A stretch of 64,000 bases of DNA from Chionoecetes opilio (lineage: Eukaryota; Arthropoda; Malacostraca; Decapoda; Majidae): NCBI GenBank assembly GCA_016584305.1, contig JACEEZ010007257.1, positions 310,001-374,000 of the forward strand, written 5' to 3'. The translations under genes and the position numbers were made by a program. The notes below the pieces were generated by a model. That model did not search any database and was not told where the DNA came from. It saw only the letters and a list, made by a program, of their open reading frames with translations. This document shows positions 10,741 to 21,720 of the stretch, one piece after another; position 1 is the stretch's first letter, and each line of letters begins with the position of its first letter.

Positions 10741-12897
10741 CTAATAGAGTTTATCGGTCAAAGATTTGCAATTAGAGCTCCATTTAGAGAGGGACATACC
10801 AGCTGTAGCTAAAATAGACTTTGCCTCTGTGAACTTAGCACAGCACTCATCATCACTATCAGCTCCAGACAACCAATCATCAACATAGAGGTTATCCGTC
10901 AATTCTTCTACTACTTCCAATTTAGGAAAAGTTTTAAGATGATGTTTTAATGTAGCGTTCAAAAGGAAGGGACTACTCTTGTTTCCAAAGGGGACCCGAA
11001 GAAATCTCATGGTGCGAACAACACCTTCACTCTCCCAGAGAAATCTGTGCACATCTCGGTCCTCTTTCTGAACAGAAATCTGAAGAAAAGCCTTGGTTAT
11101 GTCTCCAGTTAATGCAACAGGCCACCTTCTAAACCTCATGAGAACTTCCACAAGATCAGGGTTGAGAGAAGGACCAGCTTCGAGGCAATCATTTAAAGAA
11201 ATACCATTATAGCTACCTGCAGAGGCATCAAAAACCGGCCTGACTTTGGTGGTAGCACTGCTTTCTCGAACCACAGGGCGATGTGGAAGGTAGTACGTAG
11301 GGTACAAGCTGACCATCTCGGAGGGAGGAACTTCTTCAATGATCCCTTCCTGTTCATAACCCTTCAGTACTGCATCATACTCCTGTTGCAGCTGAGGATT
11401 CTTCTGAAATCTATGAGATAAATTTAACAACCTCTTTTTTGCAAGCCTTTCATTGTCAAGGAGTTTACCTTTAGCCTTATCAGACTTCCAGGGTAGAGCA
11501 ACTTCATATCTATCGTTACTAAACTTTACGGTCTCAGAAAACCTTTCAAGAACAGGATTAGGAGAGAGATCATTAGAAGTAGCTTCCTTGAGACTGATAC
11601 CAACAGATTCAAGATCCCAAAAGTTGTGTAAGGCAGATTCAGACAATTTACTAAAGCATAGCAGCTGTGAGGACATACCCATTCTGTTGGAAGGAGTTGT
11701 GCATGACCCAGATAATACCCAACCAAACACTGACTCTTGGGCTACCAATCCCTTGGCCTGCACACAACTGCCAGGAATCATAAATCTCCAATAAGCATCA
11801 AGACCCACCAAGATGTCAACAGTTAAATGTCTATTTTCCACATAATCATCAGCTAACAGTACTTTATCAAAGGCCTTGATACTCTCAACAGGAACACATG
11901 GGCGTAGCAAAGGTGCACAAGTTGTAGGAAATTCTACAGTCAGTAGAGAATGCCTAGAACCATTGCAATCCATTAATTTCATGTCATATACATTACAAGG
12001 GTTACCTGAAGTACTCTTACATCCACCTAATGCTGAATAAGAAATTTGTTCTGAAGATACCCACTTAGGCTTAATTTTCCTGACAAAACTGCTAGAGACA
12101 TAGGATCTGTCTGAACCTGTATCAAAAAGTAGGGTGGCTTCAGCACACATTCCCCGTTCACCAAACACTTTAACCTTAGCTGTCGGCAGAACAGTGCAGG
12201 TTTGCTTCATGTTAGTTTTATAGTAATTGGGTTTGCTGTGGGCCACACCAACAAGGTCAACAGGCCTTTCACAGGAATTTTTCTCCAAATGTTCACTTTC
12301 ACGTATCCTGGCAACCTGATTTCCATAACCCTTAGACCTCCCTTTGTCCACATCATTACCTATAGGACAAACCAAAATGTTATGAAAACCCCCACACCTG
12401 GTACATATTGCAGAGCAACCTAACCCTATGTGCCCTCGTTTAAGGCAGTGGAAACACAACAGTGCTGAACGAATTTTCTCCTTTCGCTCCGGAAGTGAGA
12501 GCTTAAGTACACTGTAACACCTTTCACTGGCATGTGGGTTGTTACAGAAACCACACCTGACTGAAGTTACCTCAGAGGAAGTTTGAAGGGCTGAAGCAGA
12601 ACCAGGAAGCACTTTCCGTCTCTCTGCCTCAGGTTGACTTCTGTCCCGAGTCGTCTTTTCTGTTGTCACATCCTTGAAGGTGTCTGACCTCTCACGGCGC
12701 TCTATCTCTTTCTGGAGAAACTGCAAGAGCCAACGGAGGTCACTTTCATGGCCAGAACCTTCCCTTGACCACTCCAATCTAATGTCATGTGGCAAACGAC
12801 CTAATATAACTGGAGTCAAAAACAGGCCATACTGATCACCATCTACACCTAAAGCCTCCAAACTCCTCACATGTGTCAAAAGTTCATCTTGCAGCTT
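10741..12897 (-). pseudogene. Element B zinc knuckles, protease and reverse transcriptase
   Basis: Reading down from 12897: gag tail, cysteine knuckles (CFHCLKRGHIGLGC and CTRCGGFH), an aspartic protease with the classical LLFDTGSDRSYV active site, a linker, then RT (VFDASAGSYNGISLNDCL, GDITKAFLQI, catalytic NLYVDDWLSG). The block is bounded by two in-frame TAG codons (12898-12900 and 10741-10743) in the same frame as both neighbours. These look like point nonsense mutations, not frame changes. The active-site residues of protease and RT are intact. Confidence 0.9.
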
Positions 12898-13602
12898 CTA
12901 CAAGGAGGCTACATCTCCATCTCCAGCAGACCTGGCAGGCATACTTACTTTAAGAAGAGCCTGTATGTGTGCAAAGATTATCCTCTCCTTTCTACCAAAG
13001 CGCTCCTTCAACAAGGTACATGCAACTTTGTAATTGGCTGCCGTGAGTGACAACCCTAGGATCACAGATTTAGCCTCACCTTCCAAGAGAGACTGCAAGT
13101 AGGTGAATTTGCTTATAACAGGAATGTCAGTTTCACCCACCAGGGCCTCAAACCTGTCCCAAAAGGACTGCCATTCAGTTAACTCACCACTGAACTTCGG
13201 CAACTCAATTTTTGGTAGATTGACACGTGTAGACAAGGATTCTATAGAGTTACTGTCACTGCGAGCTGCTGACTGCCGCTCCAATTGCTCAACTTTATCA
13301 AAACTCACTAGCATCTGGGTAGCTAACACACGCGGCTCTCTTACCTCGCGGCGGAACACGTCAGCGGCCTCGATGTCATCCTGTAACAAGTTAGGATCAC
13401 TTATCTCCAATTCCAATTCTCCCTGCGCCTCGTCTAGGGCAGCCAGACGCTTGTCGAAGTCCTCCACGGCATCATCCAGCTGCACTTTGGTCACATCAGG
13501 GACATCAAGTAGTGTCCTCAAGGCACGTGAGCTACGTGTCGCCCACCCCCGACCAGCTGTCCGGCGTCTTGATAGCTTTTCGTCCAAAGACATCTTCGCC
13601 AA
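12898..13602 (-). pseudogene. Element B gag N-terminal domain (DUF1759-like)
   Basis: The ATG ending at 13602 lies about 50 bp inside the 5' LTR, a short leader typical of this family. The 234-residue stretch has a charged N-terminus and the conserved LPKFSGELTEWQSFWDRFEA and YLQSLLEGEAK motifs of BEL/Pao gag, which builds the particle. It ends at an in-frame TAG; reading resumes in the same frame immediately afterwards. Confidence 0.9.
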
Positions 13603-13651
13603 TAACGTACAGGATCACTTGAACACACAGTATCCCGGGTCTGGGCACCAT
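13603..13651 (-). promoter_or_regulatory. Element B leader and candidate primer-binding site
   Basis: One or two bases inside the 5' LTR the minus strand reads TGGTGCCCAGACCCGGGA. A TGG start next to the LTR is expected of a tRNA primer-binding site. The tRNA was not identified. Confidence 0.6.
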
Positions 13652-13907
13652 TGATCGCCCCAGGAACAGCTACACAATTAAGGGACGACCAGGCGAAGAG
13701 CATGGACTGAAAAGCGGCTCAATTACAGACAGCCACAAGCAGGAGGTGTAAACAGTATGGCGGCTGAGTGTCAACAACTTTATTCTCACCAGCTGGTCAG
13801 CAAAACAATTAGTGAAATAAGTGTAAATATCCCTAATCTATCAAATAAAGCAAAGAAAAAATAAATGAATTAATAAACCCCAAAAACCCCAAGGTACAAA
13901 CCCAACA
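13652..13907 (-). repeat. Element B 5' LTR
   Basis: 256 bp, TG...CA ends, three differences from the 3' LTR. It is followed by the CTAGG target duplication at 13908-13912. Confidence 0.95.
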
Positions 13908-13979
13908 CTAGGTATTCACGAATCCAAACAAGTATCTACTGGGTGCATCCATAACCTGACGCAGCCACAAAAACACCTG

Positions 13980-14208
13980 GGGCGGCATTTTGGAAGGGGC
14001 TCTAAACTACACCCTCTTAGCGTCCTAAGACCGACTTAGTTATACCGGGCCAAGAAGATTACTAAGAAAGCATTTTCGGGCGTCATCTTAGCCTCGTGTA
14101 AGGGGACAGAAGGCCAACCCTTCTTAGTGCCACCTAACCAATCAGCGCGCGCGACACAAGTCTGTATTTGGCGGGAAATACGTATACCACGCCGAGTGTC
14201 TCTCTCCT

Positions 14209-14298
<90 letters not shown>

Positions 14299-14305
14299 CT
14301 CTCTC

Positions 14306-14363
<58 letters not shown>

Positions 14364-14423
14364 TTTCTTCTCCCTCTCTCTCTCTCTCTCTCTCTCTCCT
14401 TCTCTCTCTCTCTCTCTCTCTTC

Positions 14424-14454
<31 letters not shown>

Positions 14455-14508
14455 TTCTTCTCTCTCTCTCTCCCTCTCCTCTCCCCTTTCTCTCATTCTC
14501 TCTCCTCC

Positions 14509-14571
<63 letters not shown>

Positions 14572-14677
14572 CTTTTTTCTTCTCTATTATTTCTTCTCTC
14601 CTCTTCCTTCTCCTTGAGTTGCCAGATATGTTTTCTGCTAGTCACAGTCAGTACACGCCGATGGAGTCTCTCTCTCA

Positions 14678-14715
<38 letters not shown>

Positions 14716-15207
14716 TCTCTCGTCTCCTTTTTTCTTCTATTATTTCTTCTCCTCCTCTTCCTTCCCCCTTTTATCCTCCACACACACTATATCATAGTCA
14801 CAGTAGTGATATATCGGCAATAACGACACTTTTTTTCTGGTGTTTTATATGTTTAGATTAATCTGCTCCGTTTCTGTCGCAAATCATATCTATTCCGCCC
14901 AGCCCACCCCTATATATATAGTATATATATAGCCCACACCTATATATATATATACATAGTGTATTATACAGCCTAATATACTATATACAGTCTAAAATAT
15001 ATAATATCTAACCAATAAAAAATAATATAACCATTGTTGTTATGGTGACGGAGAAAATTGCGGGCTAAGACGACCCCAACCCTGCCTTAGTTTACACTCG
15101 CTGCACTGTCTTAGGCGGAGCGAACTTTGCTTCCGAAAATGTCCACCTAGCGCTAAGATGGTCTTAGTCCCCTAAGATGGTCTTAGTAGTGTTCCAAAAT
15201 GCCGCCC
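13980..15207. mobile_element. TIR element, copy 1, carrying CT and AT microsatellites, CTG TSD
   Basis: The ends are exact inverted repeats of GGGCGGCATTTTGGAA, and CTG flanks each side (13977-13979 and 15208-15210). Inner subterminal repeats include CTTAG/CTAAG motifs (CCTCTTAGCG, CCCCTAAGATGGTCTTAG). The 1228-bp interior is mostly CT repeats (14202-14760) and an AT tract near 14915. The element at 51034-53238 is a longer copy in the opposite orientation with the same order of parts. No transposase is readable. The 3-bp CWG duplication suggests a superfamily such as PIF/Harbinger, but this is not resolved. Confidence 0.85.
14202..14760. repeat. Imperfect CT/GA microsatellite tracts inside TIR element copy 1
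   Basis: Long CT dinucleotide runs with CCT and TTC interruptions, split by a unique segment near 14613-14685 that is conserved in the second copy at 52512-52575. Long serine/leucine-rich or arginine/glutamate-rich reading frames here are artefacts of the repeat. Confidence 0.95.
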
Positions 15208-15210
15208 CTG

Positions 15211-15630
15211 GTGTTGCATTTGGTACAGCCTCACACCAGGTTACTTGGTCTCGTGGCTACCCACACTATAGTAGTGTCCCGGTGGCGTGGTGGTGAGGCT
15301 TGTGGTAAGGACACTGTTTCACTGGTGTGGTGGTGAGGCTTGTGGTAGGGACACTGTTTCACTGATGTGGTGGTGGTGTGGCGAGTCATGTCCTGTATCA
15401 CACTGACACACACACTGATCTGTAGCGGTGTGGTGGTGGTGGTGGTGTGTCACTGTGGTGGTTCCAGTGTCTGTGTAAACAACATGGTGGAGACAGAAAT
15501 GAGCGTGGCACACACACAATCAGCTGGCCAGGCGTGGGTCTTGTGTTTACGCCTGGCTTGAGGGTTGCCAGACTACCCAGTACCCACGCTGTCAACAAAA
15601 ACACGTCGCTTACTCTCCGACACCAATACA
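15211..15630 (-). repeat. Probable continuation of the element A LTR, with a 40-bp tandem pair
   Basis: The sequence follows directly on the CTG target site of the TIR element and holds two copies of a ~40-bp GGTGAGGCTTGTGGTA unit at about 15280-15361, then TGG-rich DNA. Assignment to the LTR rests on the order of nested insertions and on the matching terminus at 15911-15931. No gene is seen. Confidence 0.4.
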
Positions 15631-15879
15631 CGCTTAAGGCGTTTTCTGGGGGGGATTTCGCTTGCAAGCGAAAAAAATTTGATTGCTCAAATTTCGCTTG
15701 CTATTCAATCATCCAGGCAAGATGATTGTCCAACCCGCAAGAATTTGTTGTTGTTGTTGTTGCGGCAGCAAGTGAAATGTTTGTTTGGGCACTATAAAAT
15801 ATATATGGGCACTATAAAAGTGACCGCTTGCAATCAAAATGTTTTCGCTTGCAAGCGAAATCCCCCGCAGAAAACGCCT
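15631..15879. mobile_element. Small foldback element with long inverted arms and a 21-bp flanking repeat
   Basis: The arms share AGGCGTTTTCTG then GGGGGATTTCGCTTGCAAGC in inverted order (15637-15670 and 15842-15879). Within each arm TTTCGCTTGCAAGCGAAA is itself an 18-bp palindrome. A 21-bp direct repeat beginning TTACTCTCCGACACC flanks the element (15610-15630 and 15880-15900). The interior has two GGGCACTATAAAA boxes and a GTT run. A 21-bp duplication is unusually long for a cut-and-paste element. Confidence 0.75.
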
Positions 15880-15929
15880 TTACTCTCCGACACCAATACA
15901 AAAGAAAAATCCGACCTATTTTAGGTGTT

Positions 15930-16105
15930 ACAGTGGCGGTTCTACAGGGGGGCCCATGGCCCCCCCAGATTTTAGGCTTGCCCCCTGCTTGGCCCCCCCA
16001 CTTTGAAGCCATGATCGAATAGACACAACTATGCAAACATTACACATGACTAATACATATAAATACGTACTATGTGATGTTAAACTGAATTAAGGTTGTG
16101 TGTAA
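15930..16105. other. hAT-like terminal sequence and spacer
   Basis: CAGTGGCGGTTCTAC followed by G-rich and C-rich runs (to about 16005) resembles the end of hAT-type elements. Similar CAGTGGCGG ends occur at 21704 and, reversed, at 51532-51540. No matching second end or 8-bp duplication was found, so this is a solo end at best. The remaining bases are AT-rich spacer. Confidence 0.35.
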
Positions 16106-16211
16106 GTGATTATAACCCATGAAACAAAATTGGTAGCAAATATCCAGACTAGTAATTGTGCTATCCAAGTAACTCGACAAAGAATGAGATTGAGCATTGG
16201 GTATACAGTAG

Positions 16212-17860
16212 GCTCACACTCTGATTTTCCATGGAATGATTACTGCTTCCATGTCAAAGACCCATCTCTTTGTGCAGAGCGCATAACTGAGCTCATAGTC
16301 TCTGGCATGGAGACGTACATTCCACACACTTTCTCTAATCCTAAAGCCCGTCAACTTCGATTTAACTCTGCTTGTTCTCATGCTGTCCGAGATAGAGAGG
16401 TGGCTCACAAACGGTACCGTAAGCATCCATCTCCTGAAACTCATGCCCTTTATATTTCTGCTCGTAATCATGCCAAATCTTTACTTCAACTTACCAAAAA
16501 CTCTTTCATTCATAGAAAATGTCAAAATCTTTCTGAATCAAATTTCTCTCGTGACTTCTGGCATCTAGCAAATAACATCTCTAACAATTTTTCTTCTTCA
16601 TCTTTCCCTCCTATGCTTCACCCAGATGGCTCCACAGCTGTCTCATCTACTTCTAAAGCTGATCTCTTCGCTCAAACCTTTGCTAAAAATTCCTCTCTGG
16701 TTGATGAAGGGCTTGTTCCTCCTTCTCCTCCACCCTCTGACTATATTATGCCTGTCATTAAGATCCTTCGGAATTATGTTTTCTTTGCCTTTTCTGGCCT
16801 AGATTCTCGGAAGGCTTACGGTCCTGACGGAGTCCCTATTGTTCTCAAAAACTGTGCTTCTGTGCTTGCACCTTGCCTGGTCAAACTTTTCCGTCTTTGT
16901 CTATCTACTTCCACTTTTCCTTCTTGCTGGAAGTTTGCTCACATCCAACCTGTTCCTAAGAAGGGTGAGTGTTCTAATCCTTCAAACTACCGTCCTATAA
17001 CTTTGACTTCCTGCCTTTCTAAAGTTTTTGAATCTATACTTAATAAGAAGATTCTTAAGCATCTATCTGCACACAATCTTCTATCTGATTGTCAGTACGG
17101 CTTCCGTAAAGGGCGATCTACTGGCAATCTACTAGCTTTCCTAACTGAATCTTGGTCATCCTCCTTTAGGGGTTTCGGTGAAACTTTTGCTGTTGCCCGT
17201 GACATATCAAAAGCTTTTGATAGAGTCTGGCACAAATCTTTAATTTCCAAACTACCCTCATTCGGTTTCTATCCTTCTCTCTGTACCTTCATCTTAAGTT
17301 TCCTTTCAAACCGTTCTATTGCAGCTACTGTAGACGGACATTGTTCTTCTCCCAAATCTATCAATAGTGGTGTTCCCCAGGGTTCTGTCCTATCACCCAC
17401 TCTATTTCTATTATTCATTAATGATCTTCTAAGTCTAACTCAAAGCCCTATCCACTCCTACGCTAATGATTCTACCCTGCATTTTTCAACGTCGTTTATT
17501 AGACGTCCAACTCAACAGGAACTAAGTGATTCACGGAGAGATGCCACCGAGCGCCTAACTTCTGATCTTTCTATAATTTCTGATTGGGGCAAAGCAAACC
17601 TTGTTTTGTTCAATGCCTCAAAAACCCAATTTCTTCACCTATCTACTCGACAAAACCTACCAGATAACTATCCCCTCTTCTTCAATGACACTCAACTGTC
17701 TCCTTCTTCTACAATGAACATTCTAGGAATATCCTTTACTAAAAATCTGAACTGGAAATCTCACATCTCATCCCTTGCTAAAACAGCTTCTAAGAAGTTA
17801 GGTGTCCTGTGGCGTCTGCGTCCTTTTTTTTCCTCCCTCCCAATTGCTTGCTCTCTATAG
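16212..17860 (+). pseudogene. LINE reverse transcriptase (family L1 of this window), 5'-truncated
   Basis: An open stretch holds the linker and RT domain of a non-LTR retrotransposon: YGPDGVPIVLKNCA, NYRPITLTSCLSKVFESIL, QYGFRKGRSTGNLLAF, RDISKAFDRVWH, SGVPQGSVLSPTLFLLFIND. The catalytic box reads SYANDSTLHF, so the first aspartate of the usual A-D-D is asparagine and the enzyme should be dead. No endonuclease precedes it. A run of eight T near 17824-17831 shifts the frame at the C-terminus. The clade is Jockey/CR1-like by general appearance only. Confidence 0.85.
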
Positions 17861-18190
17861 GGGCCTTATCCACCCATGTATGAAGTATGTCTCACATGTT
17901 TGGGGAGGATCCACTCATACAGCTCTCCTAAACAGGGTTGAGTCAAAAGCTTTTCGTCTCATCAACTCCTCTCCTCTGACTGACTGTCTTCAATCTTTAA
18001 ATCACCGCCACAATGTTGCCTGTCTTGCTCTCTTCTACCGTTATTTTCATGCTCACTGCTCTTCTGAACTTGCTAACTGCATGCCTCCCCCCCTCCGGCG
18101 GCCTCGCTGCACAAGACTTTTTACTCATTCTCATCCCTATTCTGATAATCTTCCTAATGCAAGAGTTAATCAGTATCTTTCAGACACTGG
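17861..18190 (+). pseudogene. LINE L1 C-terminal part, shifted frame
   Basis: After the T-run frameshift the +1 frame gives LYRGLIHPCMKYVSHVWGGS and a long C-terminal domain (VACLALFYRYFHAHCSSELA) typical of the region after RT in this type of LINE. It is cut near 18190 by the CR1-like element. Confidence 0.75.
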
Positions 18191-21100
18191 GGTCGGGGTA
18201 AAGGAAACGTGCGACACTAGGAGGAGTATCAGAAGGCAGGGAACTAAAGTGATTCGTAAGAAAAGAGAGAGGAGGGGTTTAGTTAAAGATAAAGGGAAAT
18301 TGATAAAAGAAGAGGAGTTGCTTGAAATTTTTACTAACAAACTGTAGGAGTATTTCAAAAGATAGATTTCCTGGAGGAATAAATAGTGAAAGGGTTTTTG
18401 ATATAAAGCTTTAAACGAAACAGGGTTGGTATGTCGGGAAAGGTATTTGATCCGGAAGTCGAGATAGTTTGGGTATAAGTTATTTCACAAGGACAGAGTA
18501 GGCGACGAGGTGGAGGTTGCGCTTTATGCAAGAGATGCATTGCAGTGTTTTGTTAATAATGTTATAAACAGATGACAGCATAGAGCCCTATATGGGTTTA
18601 GAGGTTAGGGAGGGAACTGGAAAATGGTTTTGGGTGTAGTATATAGGCCTCCAAACTTAGTAAGGGGATTCACTCCTATATGGGAAGAAATAAACAAGGC
18701 CTGCAGATATAATCGACTATGCGTGGTGGGATTTTAATCTTAGGAATATAGACTGGGATTTTAATCATAGGTGACGCAACGCAGATGAATTGTTAAATAT
18801 AACCAGGATAACTTCCTAAGTAAAGCAATCAAAGAGCTACTAGGGGAGATAATTTCTAGATCTATTGCTGAAAAATAGAGACGATTTAGTTACAAATGTG
18901 GGTCGGGGAATTTAGATATAGCGACCATTATGAGATCAGATTTAGCTTAAAATGGGAAGTTGGGAAATTAAGTGGCAATAACATCGAATACCTATTTCAG
19001 AAAGGCCAATTATGCAGGATTAAAAAAGACACCTGGAGGTTTTAATAAGAGGTGTGGGATGGAAAGGGGAAAAATTTTCCCCAGGATAACGACTGGACAA
19101 TGACACTGAAAGGCCAATTATAAGGATTAGGAAGGCACCTGGAGGTAATTGGCGCGGTTAGATAGGGAAGTGAGGTCAGGGCTGAGGAGGTAATTAGAGC
19201 GGTTGACAGGGAAGTGAGGTCAGGGCTGGGGAGTAATTAAGAGGTTAGAAATGGAAGTGAGGATGGGATTGGGGAGGATTATACCTCATTTGTAAGGAAT
19301 ATAATTGACGGACAGAAAATAAATATTCCTTATAGGGATATAAGGTCCAGAATGAGTGATCCAAAATGGATGACCACCAATTAAACACAACATTGGAGTA
19401 AAAGAAACATTTATTTAAGGTTCAGGCAGGATTTGTAAACAAAGAACAGTAAAACGTGATGGCAAGGACAGTGAAGAAATTAACTAGAGTTGCTAAGAAA
19501 AATTATGAGTTTAAAAGTACAGGACAGGCGAAATGGGGACCCAAAAGGGTTTCAAATCAGGTATAAAAAACCAAGAAAAGGAATTAGTTGGGCCGTTAAG
19601 GTCGGGACAGGGTGAGGTCTTAAATACAAATGAGGATATGTGTAAGAATCTAAATGATTATTTCTTAGTGTTTTTACGGAGGGGGATACACAGACGATAC
19701 CTGATAGTGAACAGATGCCAAAGGAAGCGATGAGGAGAAACTCAAAGATATTGTGGATAACTAGGGAAATGGTGGAAGAGGGTATAGATAAATGAAAATT
19801 TTTTAAATCGCCAGGACCAGATGAAGTGTATCCCAAGGTATGAAAGGAATGCAAGGAGGTTGTTAGTGAGTCGTTAGTGCACATTTTTGGGAATCGGTTG
19901 AGATAGGCGATTTTCCATTATTGTGGGGGAAAGGAAATGTTGCTCCCATATTAAAAGGAGACAGAGGACTAAAGCCCAAATTATCGACCCGTAAGTCTAA
20001 CATCAGTGGTGGGTAAATTATTGGAATCTATTTTTTGCAAAAAACATTAGAGAGCACTTGATACACATAGTTTGATAAATGATTCCAACATGGATTCACC
20101 AAGGGTGGTCATGTCTCACCAATTTATTGAGTTTTTATAGAAAGTTTAGATCGGCAGGATAATGATAAGGATTATGATATAATATATCTTGACCTTTAGT
20201 AAGGCATTTGACAAAGTACCACACGAGCGACTCTTAAATAAGGTTAGGGCTCATGCAATAGATGGGAAGGTTCTTCTTTGGGATCAAGCTTGGCTAAGTA
20301 ATAGGCAAAAAAGGGTTACAATTAAGGGTTTTCTAATCTGAATGGGGAACTGGTGACAAGTGGATTTTCCACAAGGGTCTGTTTTGGTCCTTTACTTTTT
20401 TGATTTACATCAACGATTTGGGATAGTGGGATTAGCAGTGATATCAGCAAGTTTGCTGATGATACTAAGTTAGGTAGGATTATTGGATCACAGTCTGATG
20501 TAAACATATTGCAGGGAGACTTAGATAAACTTAACGAGTGGGCAGTCCGATGGCAGATGGAATTTAATATTGATAAATGCAGCTTTATGAATGTTGGTTA
20601 AAGAACCCTGGTAATAGATACACCATAAGCAATGTATCGCTGAAAAGATCAGAAGGTGAAAAAGATCTTGGAGTGGGGGTGAGCCCAGACCTCCGCCTAG
20701 GAAACAATGTATTGAGGCCAGAAATAGAGCTAATAGAGTATTAGGATTCATTACCAAAGTGTTAAATTAGAAGTGCGGAAGTTATTCTAAAGCTTTATCT
20801 GGCTCTCTAGTCAGGCCTCACCAAACTATGCGGTTCAGTTTTGGCTCCATATTACGGAAGGATATAGCCTTGTTTAGAAAGAGTGCAGAGAAGGATGCCC
20901 AAAAATTATACAAGGATGCGTAACTTTAGTTATGAGAGGAGATTGAAGTTTATTAAAATTACACTCACTCGAGAACCGCAGATTTAAGGGCGATCTGATA
21001 GAAGTTTTTTAAGTGATAAAGGGATTTAATAAAGGAGAGGTAGGAAAAGTTCTTACGGCTTTTACCAGGGTAAACAAAGTAATGATTCAAGCTGGAAAAG

Positions 21101-21335
21101 CGTAGAATTAGAAAGGAAACAGGGAAAAAGTGGTTCACAAATAGGGGGGTGAATGAATGGAATGGTCTCAGTAGACAGGTATTAGTGCGGAGTCATTAGG
21201 GAGCTTTAAAAAGGACTGGATAGGGTTTATGGGTGGGGATGAAAGGTGGATGTAGGTAGTGTTAGGCGACAGGAACTACCACGTGTAGGCCTCGCGGCCT
21301 CTTGTAGCTTCCTTATTTTCTTATGTTTTTATGTT
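18190..21335 (+). mobile_element. CR1-like LINE, long but heavily degenerate copy
   Basis: No long frame survives, but motifs are readable across indels: endonuclease (VVYRPPN near 18635, then VVGDFN-like near 18725), RT (NYRPVSLTSVVGK near 19980, SKAFDKVPHERLLNKV near 20200, a FADDTKLGR box near 20450, DKCSFMNVG near 20575). A 3' UTR follows, ending CTTGTAGCTTCCTTATTTTC and an 8-bp TTCTTATG-type tail, as in CR1 elements. It interrupts LINE L1, whose last codons resume at 21336. Confidence 0.8.
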
Positions 21336-21470
21336 CTTTACTCTTTCATCCCTTTCACTGGTAAACTCTGGAACTCTCTTCCGGTAGAAAGTTAAAGCCT
21401 TCAAAGTTTATTTCTGCCATAAGCTTGCTAAGGAATCGAAGTTGTGTGGAATTGTGAAGAAACAGCCTAA
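21336..21470 (+). pseudogene. LINE L1 tail resuming after the CR1 insertion
   Basis: The sequence encodes a broken ...SSLPLVNSGTLFR-type stretch that normally closes the C-terminal domain of this LINE family. Its position directly after the CR1 tail supports insertion of CR1 into L1. Confidence 0.6.
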
Positions 21471-21474
21471 CTAA

Positions 21475-21720
21475 AAATAGCCTAACCAATAGTATCAGAA
21501 TATAACATAGCCTTGACTAGCTTAATTTAATATAGTCTTTACCTAAACTAATTTAATATAGTCTTTACCTAAACTAATTTAATATAGTCTTTACCTAAAC
21601 TAATTTAATATAGTCTCTACCTAAACTAAATTAATCTGAACTAACCAAACTTAACCTAAAACATAACCTAACTTAGCCTAACTTACCTAGCCTAATTAAC
21701 TTTCAGTGGCGGTCGTCAAA
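21475..21720. repeat. CCTAA-like degenerate repeats with four 26-bp tandem units
   Basis: Units of 26 bp begin at 21523, 21549, 21575 and 21601 (TAATTTAATATAGTC core). On both sides are degenerate CCTAA/AACCTAA words related to the arthropod telomere repeat TTAGG. Confidence 0.85.

Larger units (their letters stand above)
5141..13907 (-). mobile_element. BEL/Pao LTR retrotransposon B, structurally complete, with 5-bp TSD
   Basis: Two 256-bp LTRs (5141-5396 and 13652-13907) bound the element. They begin TGTTGGG and end GATCA on the element strand. CTAGG flanks both ends (5136-5140 and 13908-13912), the 5-bp duplication typical of BEL/Pao integration. Coding order is gag, protease, RT, RNase H, integrase and C-terminal domain, all in one frame. 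The frame is broken only by two in-frame TAG codons (12898 and 10741) and by an RTE insertion at 6434-8979. Low LTR divergence (3/256) points to a fairly recent insertion. Confidence 0.95.
1..15931 (-). mobile_element. BEL/Pao LTR retrotransposon A, old deletion derivative split by later insertions
   Basis: Minus-strand coding blocks run gag (about 4750 to 3806), zinc knuckles and protease (3805-2564), reverse transcriptase (2493-1048), integrase zinc finger (1041-517) and a BEL-type C-terminal domain (to 293). A short stretch (positions 4-24) recurs exactly at 15911-15931 and ends in CA on the plus strand, so TG on the element strand, as expected for an LTR end. I infer that the 3' LTR lies mostly beyond the left edge. 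The 5' LTR would run from 4852 to 15931 in pieces, interrupted by element B, a TIR element and a small foldback. RNase H and the integrase core are missing. Coding identity is firm; the LTR reconstruction is inference. Confidence 0.65.

Noticed and set aside
14127..14861. Serine/leucine-rich and arginine/glutamate-rich frames
   Set aside because: Products of CT/GA dinucleotide repeats; the same applies near 45.7, 52.3, 54.7, 61.6 and 62.6 kb.
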